From Allomeiothermus silvanus DSM 9946 (GTDB lineage: Bacteria; Deinococcota; Deinococci; Deinococcales; Thermaceae), in contig NC_014212.1 of assembly GCF_000092125.1 (NCBI RefSeq), positions 186,001-250,000 on the forward strand: DNA of 64,000 nucleotides, written 5' to 3'. Shown here piece by piece: positions 16,996 to 26,103 of this stretch. Position 1 is the first letter of the stretch. Each line of letters begins with the position of its first letter. The translations under genes were made by a program, and so were the position numbers. The notes under the pieces are model-generated. The model did not search any database, had not been told where the DNA came from, and saw nothing but the letters and a program-made list of their open reading frames with translations.

Positions 16996-17235
16996 ATGCC
17001 CCATGTCATCACGGAACCCTGTATCGGTGTGAAGGATCAGTCCTGTGTGGAAGTCTGTCCGGTGGAATGCATCTACGACGGCGGAGACCAGTTCTACATC
17101 CATCCCGATGAGTGCATTGATTGCGGCGCTTGTGTGCCGGCCTGTCCGGTCTCGGCCATCTACCCCGAAGAGGACGTACCCGCCGAGTTCCAAAGCTACA
17201 TCGCCAAGAACCGCAAGCTCTCTGGGCTCGAGTAG
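16996..17235 (+). CDS. fdxA: 7Fe ferredoxin
   Basis: Small electron carrier, 79 residues. Cysteines at 9, 17 and 50 fit a [3Fe-4S] cluster and those at 21, 40, 43 and 46 a [4Fe-4S] cluster, with an additional Cys25, the same pattern as the Thermus 7Fe ferredoxin. ATG 16996 is 5 nt after GAGGAGGT; a GTG at 16981 would overlap the ribosome-binding site. Monocistronic, with its own promoter and a good terminator. Confidence 0.93.
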   Translation: MPHVITEPCIGVKDQSCVEVCPVECIYDGGDQFYIHPDECIDCGACVPACPVSAIYPEEDVPAEFQSYIAKNRKLSGLE

Positions 17236-17249
17236 GGGCAGTTCTTGAG

Positions 17250-17278
17250 CACCCGAGGGAAAGCCTCGGGTGTTTTTT
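17250..17278 (+). terminator. Rho-independent terminator of the ferredoxin gene
   Basis: CACCCGAGG (17250-17258) and CCTCGGGTG (17264-17272) form a 9-bp stem with a GAAAG loop, followed by six T. Confidence 0.92.
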
Positions 17279-17321
17279 GTTGCCTCACCGCCACCTGCCT
17301 CCAGTCCGATAGGCTGGAAGG

Positions 17322-18086
17322 GTGGGAGTTATCCACAAGGTTTTCCACAAGGGCCAGCTGCGCCTTCACTACACCGAAGCCGGGAGCGGCCCCCCGGTGG
17401 TGCTCATTCACGGGCTCTCCGGCTCGAGGCTGTGGTGGCGGAAAAATCTGCCCGCGCTCAGCCAAGAGTTCCGGGTCTATACGGTAGATCTGGTGGGGTT
17501 TGGCGAAAGCCGCAGACAGCGAATCTTGCCCCTCGTCGAAAGCGCAGCCTTATTAGCCGACTGGATGCACCGCCTCGAGCTTCGAGAACCCCGCTTGGTC
17601 GGGCATTCGATGGGCGCTCACATCGCCTTACACGTGGTTACCTTGGGGCAAGCAAGAATTGCAGCTTTGGTGTTGGTAGCGGCGAGTGCTTTGGTCCGAG
17701 GGGCTTGGTGGAAACTGGCGGCCCGGCTCCCCCGCGCCGGGCTCAACGGGGCGCTGGATTTCCTGCCCACCCTGGCCTTCGACGCGCTGCGCGCCGGGCC
17801 CAGGAACCTCCTCTGGGCCACCCAGGAAATCCTCCGTGACGACCCTGGCACGCGCCTGGCCGAGGTGAGGGTTCCCACCCTGCTCGTCTGGGGCGAGCGC
17901 GACGTGATTGTACCCAGGGAGTTAGGTGAGCAATTGCTGGGCTTCATCCCAGGCTCGAGGCTGGTGGTGATCCCCGGAGCCGGGCACAACGTCATGTACG
18001 ACCGTCCCCAGGACTTCAACCACACAGTGATCCCGTTCGTGCGCGATCCAGCAGGCACACTCGCGCTGCCGAACGGCGAACGCTAA
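17322..18086 (+). CDS. Alpha/beta hydrolase
   Basis: Alpha/beta-hydrolase-fold protein, 254 residues. The oxyanion motif LIHGLSGSRLWW is near residue 28, the nucleophile elbow is GHSMGAH near residue 95, the acid lies in LLVWGERDVIVP and the catalytic His in IPGAGHNVMYDRP. No signal peptide; cytoplasmic esterase or lipase-like activity is likely but the substrate is unknown. GTG start at 17322, just after the ferredoxin terminator. The C-terminal twenty or so residues after the usual end are unconserved in look. Confidence 0.8.
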   Translation: MGVIHKVFHKGQLRLHYTEAGSGPPVVLIHGLSGSRLWWRKNLPALSQEFRVYTVDLVGFGESRRQRILPLVESAALLADWMHRLELREPRLVGHSMGAHIALHVVTLGQARIAALVLVAASALVRGAWWKLAARLPRAGLNGALDFLPTLAFDALRAGPRNLLWATQEILRDDPGTRLAEVRVPTLLVWGERDVIVPRELGEQLLGFIPGSRLVVIPGAGHNVMYDRPQDFNHTVIPFVRDPAGTLALPNGER

Positions 18087-18164
18087 ACGCCGGTCACCGA
18101 GGGCTTGCTGCAGGTCATCCAGGGGCTTTCTCGCGAAGTATTTCTGTGGCATTAGCATATAGGT

Positions 18165-18920
18165 ATGGCCCGTGATGTATGGCTCGAGGTGGGCGGGATC
18201 CGCACCTTCGCCCGGGTGCTGGGGTCAGGGCCGCCCCTCGTGCTGGTGCCGGGGTTGGCCTGCTCGCACCTGTACTTCGGGCCGGTCCAGCGAGCTTTAG
18301 CGGAGCATTTCGAGGTGTGGGCCTATGACCCGCCCGGCCATGGCTACAGCCGGGCCCCGGTGGGGGCTTACACCAAGCTGGGCGAGCTGAGCGACCATTT
18401 GGTGGCCTGGCTCGAGGCCGCCCGGTTACGGGACGTGGTGCTGTTCGGACATTCCCAAGGCGCCGAGATCGCCGTTGACCTGGCCGCCCATCAACCCCAC
18501 CTCGTTTCCAAGCTCGTGCTGTGCGCCCCGACTGGCATCCCTGAATACCCCAACATCGCCGGGCAGATGCTCAACCTGGCTCGAGACGCCCTGCGCGAGC
18601 GCCCAGTTTTGGTCTGGCGGGTACTCCGTTCGTACGCCCTGGCCGGGCCAAGACGGGCCTGGGGGCTTCTCGAGGATCAGCTTCATCACCAGACCGTCCC
18701 CAACCTGCCCCGACTCAAAGCCCCAGTCTTGCTCGTCACCGGGAGCCGCGACCCGATCATCCGGCCCCGGCTGGCGGAGGTGATGAACGAACTCCTGCCC
18801 GAGTCGGGGTGGGTGGAGATCCAGGGGGGAACCCACGCCGTCCACGACTCGCACACCGCCCAGGTGGCGGCGGCGGTCAAGCGCTTCATCCTGACCGGGC
18901 TCGAGGTCAACCCGGTTTAG
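18165..18920 (+). CDS. Alpha/beta hydrolase
   Basis: Second alpha/beta hydrolase, 251 residues, with LVPGLACSHLYF near residue 27, nucleophile elbow GHSQGAE near residue 95, LLVTGSRDPIIRP and a His in GGTHAVHDSH. The two neighbouring hydrolases are only distantly alike and are probably not a recent duplication. A TAGCAT box (18153-18158) lies 6 nt before the ATG, pointing to a leaderless message. Substrate unknown. Confidence 0.8.
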   Translation: MARDVWLEVGGIRTFARVLGSGPPLVLVPGLACSHLYFGPVQRALAEHFEVWAYDPPGHGYSRAPVGAYTKLGELSDHLVAWLEAARLRDVVLFGHSQGAEIAVDLAAHQPHLVSKLVLCAPTGIPEYPNIAGQMLNLARDALRERPVLVWRVLRSYALAGPRRAWGLLEDQLHHQTVPNLPRLKAPVLLVTGSRDPIIRPRLAEVMNELLPESGWVEIQGGTHAVHDSHTAQVAAAVKRFILTGLEVNPV

Positions 18921-19029
18921 CCCCGGCGTCAGGGTGGTTGGCCTTATTTTTGTATAGCTCGTCGCTTCACCGGGGAGATGCTCAAAATCCTGTGAAAGAC
19001 GCTCTGGGGCGGTGAAGGGCCAGTTCTTC

Positions 19030-20238
19030 CTAACCTCGCCTGAACCGCCGGATCAGATACCCCACCGCCGCCGCCCGGAGGGCCATCGAGGCCACGATGG
19101 GCAGGTGATAGGGGCTCGGCCCGAGTTCCAGGCTGCCCAACGTCCCGCCGACGGTCGCCCCCAGCACCCCACCCACCGCGAAGGCTACCCAGTACCAGGC
19201 CAGGTAGAGGTTGCGCCGCTGCGCGGGGGCGCTTTGCAGGGCAATATTGGTAAGGGCGGTTCCCAGACCGCCCCAGGCGATAGGGTCGCAGACTGCGGCC
19301 AGCCAGATTGGTCCGACCCGACCCGGCCCGCCCAACAGCCACAAGGTCGGCAGGACGACCGCCGCGATACCGCTGGTGTAGATCAAGACCCGCATGTGCC
19401 CGATGTAGTCCGCTACCCGCCCCCACCAGGGGCCCACCAGCAGCCCGGCGGAAGCGGCGATCACCGTCCACAGCCCCACCTCGGCGAAGGTCATACGGGC
19501 GTACTGCAAGAAAAGCGGGAACACAAACGAACTGCCCACCGCCACCGCGCCCATAAAGGCCGCCACGAAGACCAGGAAGCCCCGGAACCCTCCGTCCTTG
19601 AGGGGCGAACGGAACTCAGCGGGGGTAATCTTGGGGATGGGCGCAGGGGGCTCGAGCTGCAAGCGCAGAAACAGCGTGGCGCTCACCCCAGCCACCACCC
19701 CCACCCCCAGCACCAGCAAAAAGCCCCAGGGTTTGCCCATCTGGTCAATCACCGCACCGGCCAGCAGGTTTCCCAGCGTCCCCACCAGCCCCAATATGGC
19801 GTTGCGGAAGCCGAAGTAGCTACCGCGCTCGCGCTCCGGCACCAGGTCGGCCATCCAACTCGTCCACAGCACGTTCACCGGGGCGATCACGAACTGGCTG
19901 AGGGCCGCCACCAGCAGCAAGCCGGGAATCCGCCAATCCTCCGGCAGCAAGGGAAGCAACAGGACCAGCCCGAACAAGGCCCGTCCCCCGCTGGCAAGGA
20001 GGATGGTCAGCCGTTTGCGGCTGCCGCTGAAGAGCAAGGCCAGGGGGGCCGCGAACTGGGCCACCGTGGGCAGGGCCCCGAGCACCGCCAGCGCGGCGGG
20101 GGTCGCCCCCAGCCAGAGCGCATAGCCGGTCATCACCACGCCGGTGCTCCAGTTGATGAACAAGACGGCGAGAAAACCCTCCCAGATAGAGATGTTCTGC
20201 GAACGCTTCGGCTCGGCGGTGCCCCAGAGAAAGCCCAC
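19030..20238 (-). CDS. MFS transporter
   Basis: Twelve-helix major facilitator protein of 402 residues. The loop WMADLVPERERGSYFGFRNAILGL between helices 4 and 5 and GRVADYIGHMRVLIY in the second half are typical of MFS exporters. The GTG start at 20238 lies 7 nt after a CATAAT box. Substrate not evident. It converges with the hydrolase at 18165, the 109 nt between them holding nothing recognisable. Confidence 0.82.
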   Translation of the reverse strand: MGFLWGTAEPKRSQNISIWEGFLAVLFINWSTGVVMTGYALWLGATPAALAVLGALPTVAQFAAPLALLFSGSRKRLTILLASGGRALFGLVLLLPLLPEDWRIPGLLLVAALSQFVIAPVNVLWTSWMADLVPERERGSYFGFRNAILGLVGTLGNLLAGAVIDQMGKPWGFLLVLGVGVVAGVSATLFLRLQLEPPAPIPKITPAEFRSPLKDGGFRGFLVFVAAFMGAVAVGSSFVFPLFLQYARMTFAEVGLWTVIAASAGLLVGPWWGRVADYIGHMRVLIYTSGIAAVVLPTLWLLGGPGRVGPIWLAAVCDPIAWGGLGTALTNIALQSAPAQRRNLYLAWYWVAFAVGGVLGATVGGTLGSLELGPSPYHLPIVASMALRAAAVGYLIRRFRRG

Positions 20239-20264
20239 GCCCCCGATTATGCCGTGGGGGCGTG
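20236..20264 (-). promoter_or_regulatory. Leaderless promoter of the MFS gene flanked by inverted repeats
   Basis: CATAAT (20251-20246) is followed by 7 nt and the GTG. Two 9-bp arms, CACGCCCCC (20236-20244) and GGGGGCGTG (20256-20264), bracket the -10 box symmetrically, as an operator would. Repression by an unknown dimeric protein is inferred. Confidence 0.55.
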
Positions 20265-20530
20265 AGGGACGTATAGGGACTGGCTAGGGAAACTCAGACC
20301 GCATTTAGAGTGAGGAGGACTCCGGCTATTTCCGAGGGAGGAAACCCAAAGACCCCAGCCTTCCTAAGATTCGAGCCCGCCCACCGCTGAGCCAGGCGCT
20401 CGTAGCAAGCCTCTGGGTAAAGCTAGCCCCGAGCTTATGCCGCCGTCTCTGGCGAGAGGGAATCTGGACGCGCAATAAACTTTGCGGCAGACTGGGGAAA
20501 ACGGACCAATGGCAAAACCCTGGAGGAGCT

Positions 20531-21697
20531 ATGAACGTGGTGTTTCTCTCACCGCACTTCCCCCCCAACTTTTACAACTTTTGTGTGCGCTTACGCGAAG
20601 CAGGGGCCAACGTGCTGGGTTTGGCCGATGCCCCTTACGAATCTCTGCGCCCCGAACTCAAAGCGGCCCTCACCGAGTATTACCGAGTCTCGGACATGCA
20701 CCACTACGACGAACTCTTGCGGGCCTTGGGCTACTTCACCCACCGCTACGGCAAGATCGACCGGCTCGACTCGCTCTCGGAGTACTGGCTGGAAACCGAA
20801 GCTGCGCTGCGCACCGACTTCAACATTTATGGCATCCGTCAAGACAGCATCAGCAAGATCAAGCGCAAGTCCGAGATGAAAAAGCTTTTCCAGCAGGCGG
20901 GCTTGCGGGTAGCCAGGGGGCGGGTCTGCCACACTCCGGAGGAGGCTCGAGCCTTTGTAAAAGAGGTGGGCTACCCAGTGGTAGCCAAGCCCGATGTGGG
21001 GGTAGGGGCAGCCAAGACCTACAAGATCATCGACGAGTGGGAACTGCAGCACTACCTTTCCGACAAACTGCCGGTGGAGTATATCCTGGAGGAGTTCATC
21101 CCCGGGACCATCGTCACCTACGACGGGCTGGCCGACCGCGAGGGCCGGGTGGTCTACGCCTCGAGCATGATCTATTCCAAGGGGGTGATGGAGACGGTGC
21201 TCGAGGACTCCGACATCTACTACTACATGCCCCGAGAGATCCCCAGGGATTTAGACGAGGCCGGGCGCAGAATCACAGAGGTCTTTGGGGTCAAGGAACG
21301 GCCTTTCCATTACGAGTTCTTCCGGCTCGAGGATGGGGGGCTGGTGGCCTTAGAGGTCAACATGCGTCCTCCGGGCGGCCTAACCGTGGATATGTTCAAC
21401 TACGCCGGGGACCTGGACTTTTACAAGATGTGGGCCGAGATGGTGGTGAAGGGAGAAACCCACGTTCCCCCTCCCCCCCGTCCGTACTACTGCGCTTATG
21501 TGGGTCGCAAGTACAACCAACACTACCTCTGGCCCCACGAAGCAGTGCTGCATGAGTTCGGCCCCCTGATTGTGCATCACGAGGAGATCAGCGGTATCTT
21601 TGCGCAGGCTATCGGGAACTATGGCTACATCCTGCGCCACCCCGAGCTAGCTCCGCTGCTCGAGGCGTGTGAGCAGATCCAACGAAAGGCAGTATGA
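20531..21697 (+). CDS. ATP-grasp ligase-like protein
   Basis: 388 residues. An N-terminal Rossmann-like preATP-grasp part (MNVVFLSPHFPPNFYNFCVRLREAGANVLGLAD) precedes an ATP-grasp domain: GYPVVAKPDVGVGAAKTYKI binds ATP, EYILEEFIPG follows, and metal ligands are in YEFFRLEDGGLVALEVNMRPPGGLTVDM. It resembles carbamoyl-phosphate-synthase-like ATP-grasp enzymes that join a carboxylate to an amine or thiol, but no partner domain indicates the substrate. ATG follows GGAGGAG. It overlaps the esterase-like gene by ATGA, so the two are translated together. Confidence 0.82.
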   Translation: MNVVFLSPHFPPNFYNFCVRLREAGANVLGLADAPYESLRPELKAALTEYYRVSDMHHYDELLRALGYFTHRYGKIDRLDSLSEYWLETEAALRTDFNIYGIRQDSISKIKRKSEMKKLFQQAGLRVARGRVCHTPEEARAFVKEVGYPVVAKPDVGVGAAKTYKIIDEWELQHYLSDKLPVEYILEEFIPGTIVTYDGLADREGRVVYASSMIYSKGVMETVLEDSDIYYYMPREIPRDLDEAGRRITEVFGVKERPFHYEFFRLEDGGLVALEVNMRPPGGLTVDMFNYAGDLDFYKMWAEMVVKGETHVPPPPRPYYCAYVGRKYNQHYLWPHEAVLHEFGPLIVHHEEISGIFAQAIGNYGYILRHPELAPLLEACEQIQRKAV

Positions 21698-22443
21698 ACG
21701 TCGAATACCACCGCCACTATAGCCAGGCCCTGGGCCACGAGATGGAGTTCAAGGTCTACGGCGAGCGGGGCCAGCCTATCGTGGTTTTCCCGGCGCAGAA
21801 CGGGCGCTTTTATGACTACGAGAACTTCGGCATGGTGGAAGCGGCCCGGCCTTTCCTCGAGTCCGGCCAGATCCAGCTTTACACCGTGGATAGCATAGAC
21901 TGGCAGAGCTGGACGAACCAAAGTGTCCCCCCCGCCCTCCGGGCCCGTCGCCACACCGACTACGACCGCTACATTATGGAGGAGTTCTTCCCCTTCTTGC
22001 GTGAGCACTCCGGCTCGGAGATCGCCTGGGCAACCGGGTGCAGTATGGGGGCTTTTCACTCGGCTAACTTCTTCTTCCGCCACCCCGACCATTTCGACGG
22101 CCTTTTGGCTCTCTCCGGGCTCTACCAGGTGGGGGGCTTCACCGGCGACGAAGGGGGTATGGATGCTTACTACAACAGCCCCTTGTGGTACCTGAAGAAC
22201 ATGGACGACCCCTGGTATCTGGAGCGCTACCGCCGGGCCAAGATCGTCTTCGCGGTGGGACAGGGGCGCTGGGAAGGGGAGTGCATCCGGGACACCCGCG
22301 AGATGGAGCAGATCCTGAGGGCAAAGGGTATTCCGGCCTGGGTGGACTACTGGGGCTACGATGTGGACCACGACTGGCCCTGGTGGCGCAAGATGCTGCC
22401 TTACTTCTTGGGCAAGATGCTGCACGGCTGGGGGCCGCCGTAG
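21694..22443 (+). CDS. Esterase-family alpha/beta hydrolase paired with ATP-grasp
   Basis: 249 residues, esterase D/tributyltin-type (Pfam Esterase) fold. The N-terminus YGERGQPIVVFPAQNGRFYDYEN is followed by YTVDSIDWQSW, a nucleophile elbow GCSMGAFHS near residue 113 and a late VDHDWPWWRK segment that may hold the catalytic His. No signal peptide. Its start overlaps the ATP-grasp stop by 4 bp, which suggests the two act on the same molecule, for example ligation and hydrolysis of an ester or amide. Confidence 0.8.
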   Translation: MNVEYHRHYSQALGHEMEFKVYGERGQPIVVFPAQNGRFYDYENFGMVEAARPFLESGQIQLYTVDSIDWQSWTNQSVPPALRARRHTDYDRYIMEEFFPFLREHSGSEIAWATGCSMGAFHSANFFFRHPDHFDGLLALSGLYQVGGFTGDEGGMDAYYNSPLWYLKNMDDPWYLERYRRAKIVFAVGQGRWEGECIRDTREMEQILRAKGIPAWVDYWGYDVDHDWPWWRKMLPYFLGKMLHGWGPP

Positions 22444-22599
22444 GTCATCCGCCGAGCGGGCCTGCCGCTTAGGGTCAGGGTGTACTTCGAGCAGCCTACG
22501 CTCGCCCTAGCCGCAAATTGAGTTGGCCCCGTAGTTCTGGCTGCTGGGGTTTATGAGTCCGTCCCTGAAAAGCCCACTGAAAGATTGCCAGGCTGTCGG

Positions 22600-23082
22600 C
22601 TAATCGACCTCGAGGGGCGGCCCCACCACTTCCATGCCATGGGCGGCGAACAGCTCTCGAACCTCTGGGTAGGGCGGCATTTCGGGGAGTTTCGTGGCTT
22701 CGTCAAAAAAGGCTTCCATTTTGCCCGCGGGTTGAAAGGCGATTAGCATCCGCCCTGCACCTGGTCCCACCAGCGCCCAGGTATGCGGAACTTGGCGGGG
22801 AGCCAGGATCGAATCTCCGGGACCGAGGCGGTGCTGCTGACCTGCGATTTCCACCACGTACTCGCCCTCGATCACGTAGAACCACTCGTCCTGGCCGTGG
22901 TGCAGGTGCCGGGGTGGTCCACCCCGGTAGGCGTTGGCCTGCTCGAGGATCAACCACCCCTCGCCCACGTCCTGTGCGGTGAGTTTGAGGGCGAAGGGCA
23001 TTACCCCGAACACCTTGCGCTGGCGCTCGAAACGGTCTTGCCCTGCCAGCACTTTTACCGGCTGTCCGTCAAAAGAACCCAT
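22600..23082 (-). CDS. Cupin-domain protein
   Basis: 160 residues, single cupin. The metal-binding motif 1 is clear: GGPPRHLHHGQDEWFYVIEGEYVVEIAG, with H, H and E ligands; motif 2, PRQVPHTWALVGPGAGRMLI, supplies the last His. The layout resembles quercetin-dioxygenase-like and other small cupins of unknown substrate. It reads toward the esterase gene and has a stem-loop element upstream. Preceded by GGAGGGT before the ATG. Confidence 0.82.
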   Translation of the reverse strand: MGSFDGQPVKVLAGQDRFERQRKVFGVMPFALKLTAQDVGEGWLILEQANAYRGGPPRHLHHGQDEWFYVIEGEYVVEIAGQQHRLGPGDSILAPRQVPHTWALVGPGAGRMLIAFQPAGKMEAFFDEATKLPEMPPYPEVRELFAAHGMEVVGPPLEVD

Positions 23083-23134
23083 ACCACCCTCCTAAAACCC
23101 AAATGGACATGCAGACTTCACCAGGAGCTTCCCC

Positions 23135-23198
23135 TTAGGGAGGTTCGAGGGCCCTCCCCTCGCTGCGCTCGGCGAAAATACACCACGAACCTCCCTAA
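23135..23198. repeat. 64-bp stem-loop element carrying repeat copy 3
   Basis: Perfect 13-bp inverted repeats, TTAGGGAGGTTCG (23135-23147) and its complement (23186-23198), enclose the 22-bp interspersed repeat at 23156-23177, which differs from copy 1 at one base. It lies between the cupin start and the end of the cysteine-protease gene and may act as a terminator or be a small mobile repeat. Confidence 0.65.
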
Positions 23199-23203
23199 TC
23201 GGG

Positions 23204-25841
23204 TCAGTTGAGGTTGAACGAATAGTAAGTGCACCTTCCGGTCCACACCGTGATCGGCCCCTTGCTGCGGCTAGGGTCGGGGGCGTTGACCTTTACGGTT
23301 ACACGGCAGTTGTCCGTGCCGAGCCCGGCGTTATGGACATTGTAGAGGTCGAAGACGTTGCTGGTGGAGGCAGTATCGGCGCGGAGGAGGTTATCAAACC
23401 CCGGGCCGCTCACGTAGAGCTTCCAGTCGTAGGTCAGGGCTTCGTTGCTAGGGTTTTCCACGGTAATTCCGCCGTAGTACCGGGTAGGGGCGGGCCCAAT
23501 GCGAAGGGTACAGCCGGTATCGCTCAAGACGATGGTACTGCCACCCGCCACCCTCACGCTCCCGCAGAAGCGGAACTGCCCACCGGTAAACTCCCTCGAG
23601 TACACCCCGTAATCGGTGATCTTGGGGTAGGGGTTGGGGGGGTGGGGGCAGCACGTTCAGGTTGAGGGTCTGGGTAGCGGTGGCCCCGTCGCTATCTTGG
23701 GTGGTCACGCGCACTTGGCGGGATCCGGTAGCCCCAAAGGTGACCGAGACCGAGCAGCCCGTACCTGCCGAAAGCGTATCGGGCGCATCCACTGACCAGG
23801 TGGTGGTACCGCATAGCTTGTTGATGTCGGGCTCGTTAGGGTCGGTGATGAGCGCGGTGATGGGGTAGGCCTCGCCCTGGTGGGGGTCTCCCCCGTATTG
23901 CAGGTTCAGGGTGGGCGGGGTGTTGATCACCTTGACCACGAAGCTGCTGCTGGCTTGGCTGTTGCCGTACTTGGCGAGGAGCGTCAGCGTTCTGCTGCCC
24001 ACCGAGGTGAAGGTGCGCTTGAGTTCGGGGCCGAACAGGCTGCTTTGGTCGGTGCTCCAGCCCCCGCTATAGAGGGTGCCGTCCAGATTTGAGGTCACGC
24101 TCAGGTTGACGCTCTTGGCCACGGGGTGGGTGATCTGGAAGAACTGGGCCAGGTTGGTCTCGACCCGGAGCTGTACGGTAGCGGGGTTGGTTTTGATGGT
24201 GATCTTGGGCGCTTCCGAGCCGCCCGGCGCGGCCTGCTCCTGCTTCCAGGCCTCGCTGCGGCGTCCATCGAAGTTCAGCACGCTCAGGGAATCGAAGATG
24301 CTGCTTACGTAGTCGGCGGGGACGTAGTAAAAGCCGCCGTCGCCCGCGCCGCAGCCCCAGGAGTTCTTGACGATGAAATACCCACCCCCGCCGATGTTGG
24401 GGGTCTGGCCGAACTGGCTCATGTCCTCATTGGAGAGGAATCCCACGATCTGCACGGCGTGGCCGCCGTAGGAGCCGGCCACCTCTTTGCCCTTGTCGTC
24501 GAGCTTGGTCTTGGCGTAGTTGCTCACCACACCGTCGTTTTTCACATCGTCCATGAAGCCTTTGTAGACCGGGAACGAAGCCAAGAGCACATAGCCTTGC
24601 GAGAGTTTCTGGCGCAAGAGGTTGAGCTTGAAGGCCTCGCCGTTTTTCCAGACCTGGATGGTCTTCGAGGAGGCCACTCCGGGCCCGCCAAAGCTTACCT
24701 TGGCGTAGCTACAAAAGGTGAAGATAAAGGTGGTGCAGACCCGGCGGCTTTCGTGGGCCGTATCCGAGCAGGTGCCGGTGTAGCCGTTGCAGCTGTTGGC
24801 ATACGAGTCGCTGTCGCCGTCTTTGACGCTGGGGCGTGAGGTGGCCCCGTTGTAGGTCCAGCCCCCCTCGCTGGGGAAGCTCTGGCCTTTATTGACCGCG
24901 GTCTCGAGGGCCTTCTCCGACCAGTAGCCGTCGGAGTAGTCGCTGGAGTCCCAGTCCTGCTTGACTTTGTTGACCAGGAACTGCTCGGAGAGGTCGGCTG
25001 GGTTGTTGTTTTGCACCCGCTCGCGGCTTTCCACCGCCCCGATCGCGGCGAAGGCCCAGCAGGTGCCGCGTTTGGCCTGGTTTTTGACCGGGCTGATGAA
25101 GTTCTTGAGGGGGAACCAGAAGCGCTTGACCAAGTTGGTAGGGGTGCAGGGGCCGTTGTTGTCGGTGCCGTTGCCAGGGTTGATGGCTTGGGGCCGGATA
25201 CCGCCGCCGGGCTCGAGCCGGGCCGTACGCAAACTCGCAGACTTGCTTCCCAGCAGGCTGTTGAGCTGCTCGAGGGCGGCCTTGACCTCGGCCAGCGACT
25301 TTCCCTTGAGGCTAGCAGGGCTGGGGGCTTGGGGTTTGAGGTCCTCGGGCAAGAGCGAGTAGCTCAAGGCATAATCGTCCAGGGCGTTTTCCACGCTCTG
25401 CGAGCGCTGGTAGGTTTCGGCAGCGTTGCGCAGCTGGGTCCCCAGGCCAAACAGCACCACCGACTCTCCCCCCGGCCCGCTTACCGGGCGGTCACCCTCG
25501 AAGCTGGGGCTGCCCGCGGCCTCGGTGAGCAGGGCCGCGGTGTTGGGGTCTTTCTCCGGGATACTGTTCAGGAAGTTCTTATCGCTTTGGTATTGGGCTT
25601 CTCGAGCCTGTTTAGCTGCGGCGACCGAGGCCGCACTGGAAAGCACCAGCTCGCCCGAGGCAATGCCTTTCTGGAACTCCTCGGGGCTGACCCGCTGAGC
25701 ATCGCTGGGGATCTCGCCTTTCCAAGAGTTGCCCTCGTTGAATAGGTTGGGGTCTGGCTTGCCCCCATTCCCGCCGGGCGAACAGGCCGCCAACGCGCTA
25801 ATGAGGATACCTACCATTCCCAGCCGCTGGAATGCTTTCAT
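23204..25841 (-). CDS. Papain-like (C1) cysteine protease lipoprotein, frameshifted
   Basis: Exported lipoprotein: signal helix with lipobox LAAC (Cys20), a pro-like region (about 40-230), then a papain domain with Gln255 in SPVKNQAKRGTCWAF, catalytic Cys261, His461 in GGHAVQIVGF and Asn493 in VKNSWGCGAGDGG. Two beta-sandwich (PKD/Ig-like) domains follow (about 545-770). The frame is broken at a run of seven C (plus-strand G at 23636-23642): as written the protein ends out of frame after 797 residues, while removing one base continues NPYPKITDYGVYSREF to a normal stop at 23204, about 878 residues. It is either a real mutation, a switchable tract or a base-calling error. ATG follows GGAGG and abuts the zinc-ribbon stop. 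Confidence 0.85.
23636..23642. repeat. Seven-base homopolymer at the protease frame break
   Basis: GGGGGGG on the plus strand, one base before another run of five G. Length 6 would restore the downstream reading frame of the cysteine protease. Such tracts are prone to slippage in replication and transcription. Confidence 0.6.
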
Positions 25842-26096
25842 CTAATTCCTCCTATCTTCTGGAACCCTGATGAGCTCGAGCCCACAGGTGCTGCAGAACC
25901 GCGCATACGGCGAGGTGATGGGGGCCTGGCAGCGGGGGCAGACCTCGAGCAGCCTTTCCCCATCGTTGAGGCAGTAGCGCTCTTTTGTGCTGGCCGGAAC
26001 GGCCCTGGCACAGCGCGGACAGATGCGGTAAAAAATCCCTGGTTCCTCTTCCACACGCTTACCCCCTTGCAAGCTGAGCGAACCCCAGCCATCCAT
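25842..26096 (-). CDS. Double zinc-ribbon protein
   Basis: 84 residues with two zinc ribbons: ICPRCARA paired with YCLNDGERLLEV, and VCPRCQAPI paired with FCSTCGLEL. No signal peptide or membrane helix, so it should be cytoplasmic. Its stop codon touches the protease start, and it starts 7 nt after the stalk-domain gene stop, so it is embedded in the operon. Such ribbons often bind nucleic acid or protein partners; its role here is unknown. The overlapping frame from 26092 codes for nothing recognisable. Confidence 0.75.
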   Translation of the reverse strand: MDGWGSLSLQGGKRVEEEPGIFYRICPRCARAVPASTKERYCLNDGERLLEVCPRCQAPITSPYARFCSTCGLELIRVPEDRRN

Positions 26097-26103
26097 TCGT
26101 GGG

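Noticed and set aside
19012-20265. A 417-residue open frame antisense to the MFS gene
   Set aside because: Gln, Pro, His and Arg-rich, no domain, and the opposite strand encodes a clear twelve-helix transporter.
23135-23198. tRNA-like GGTTCGA segment
   Set aside because: No acceptor or anticodon arms can be built around it; the inverted repeats explain the sequence.
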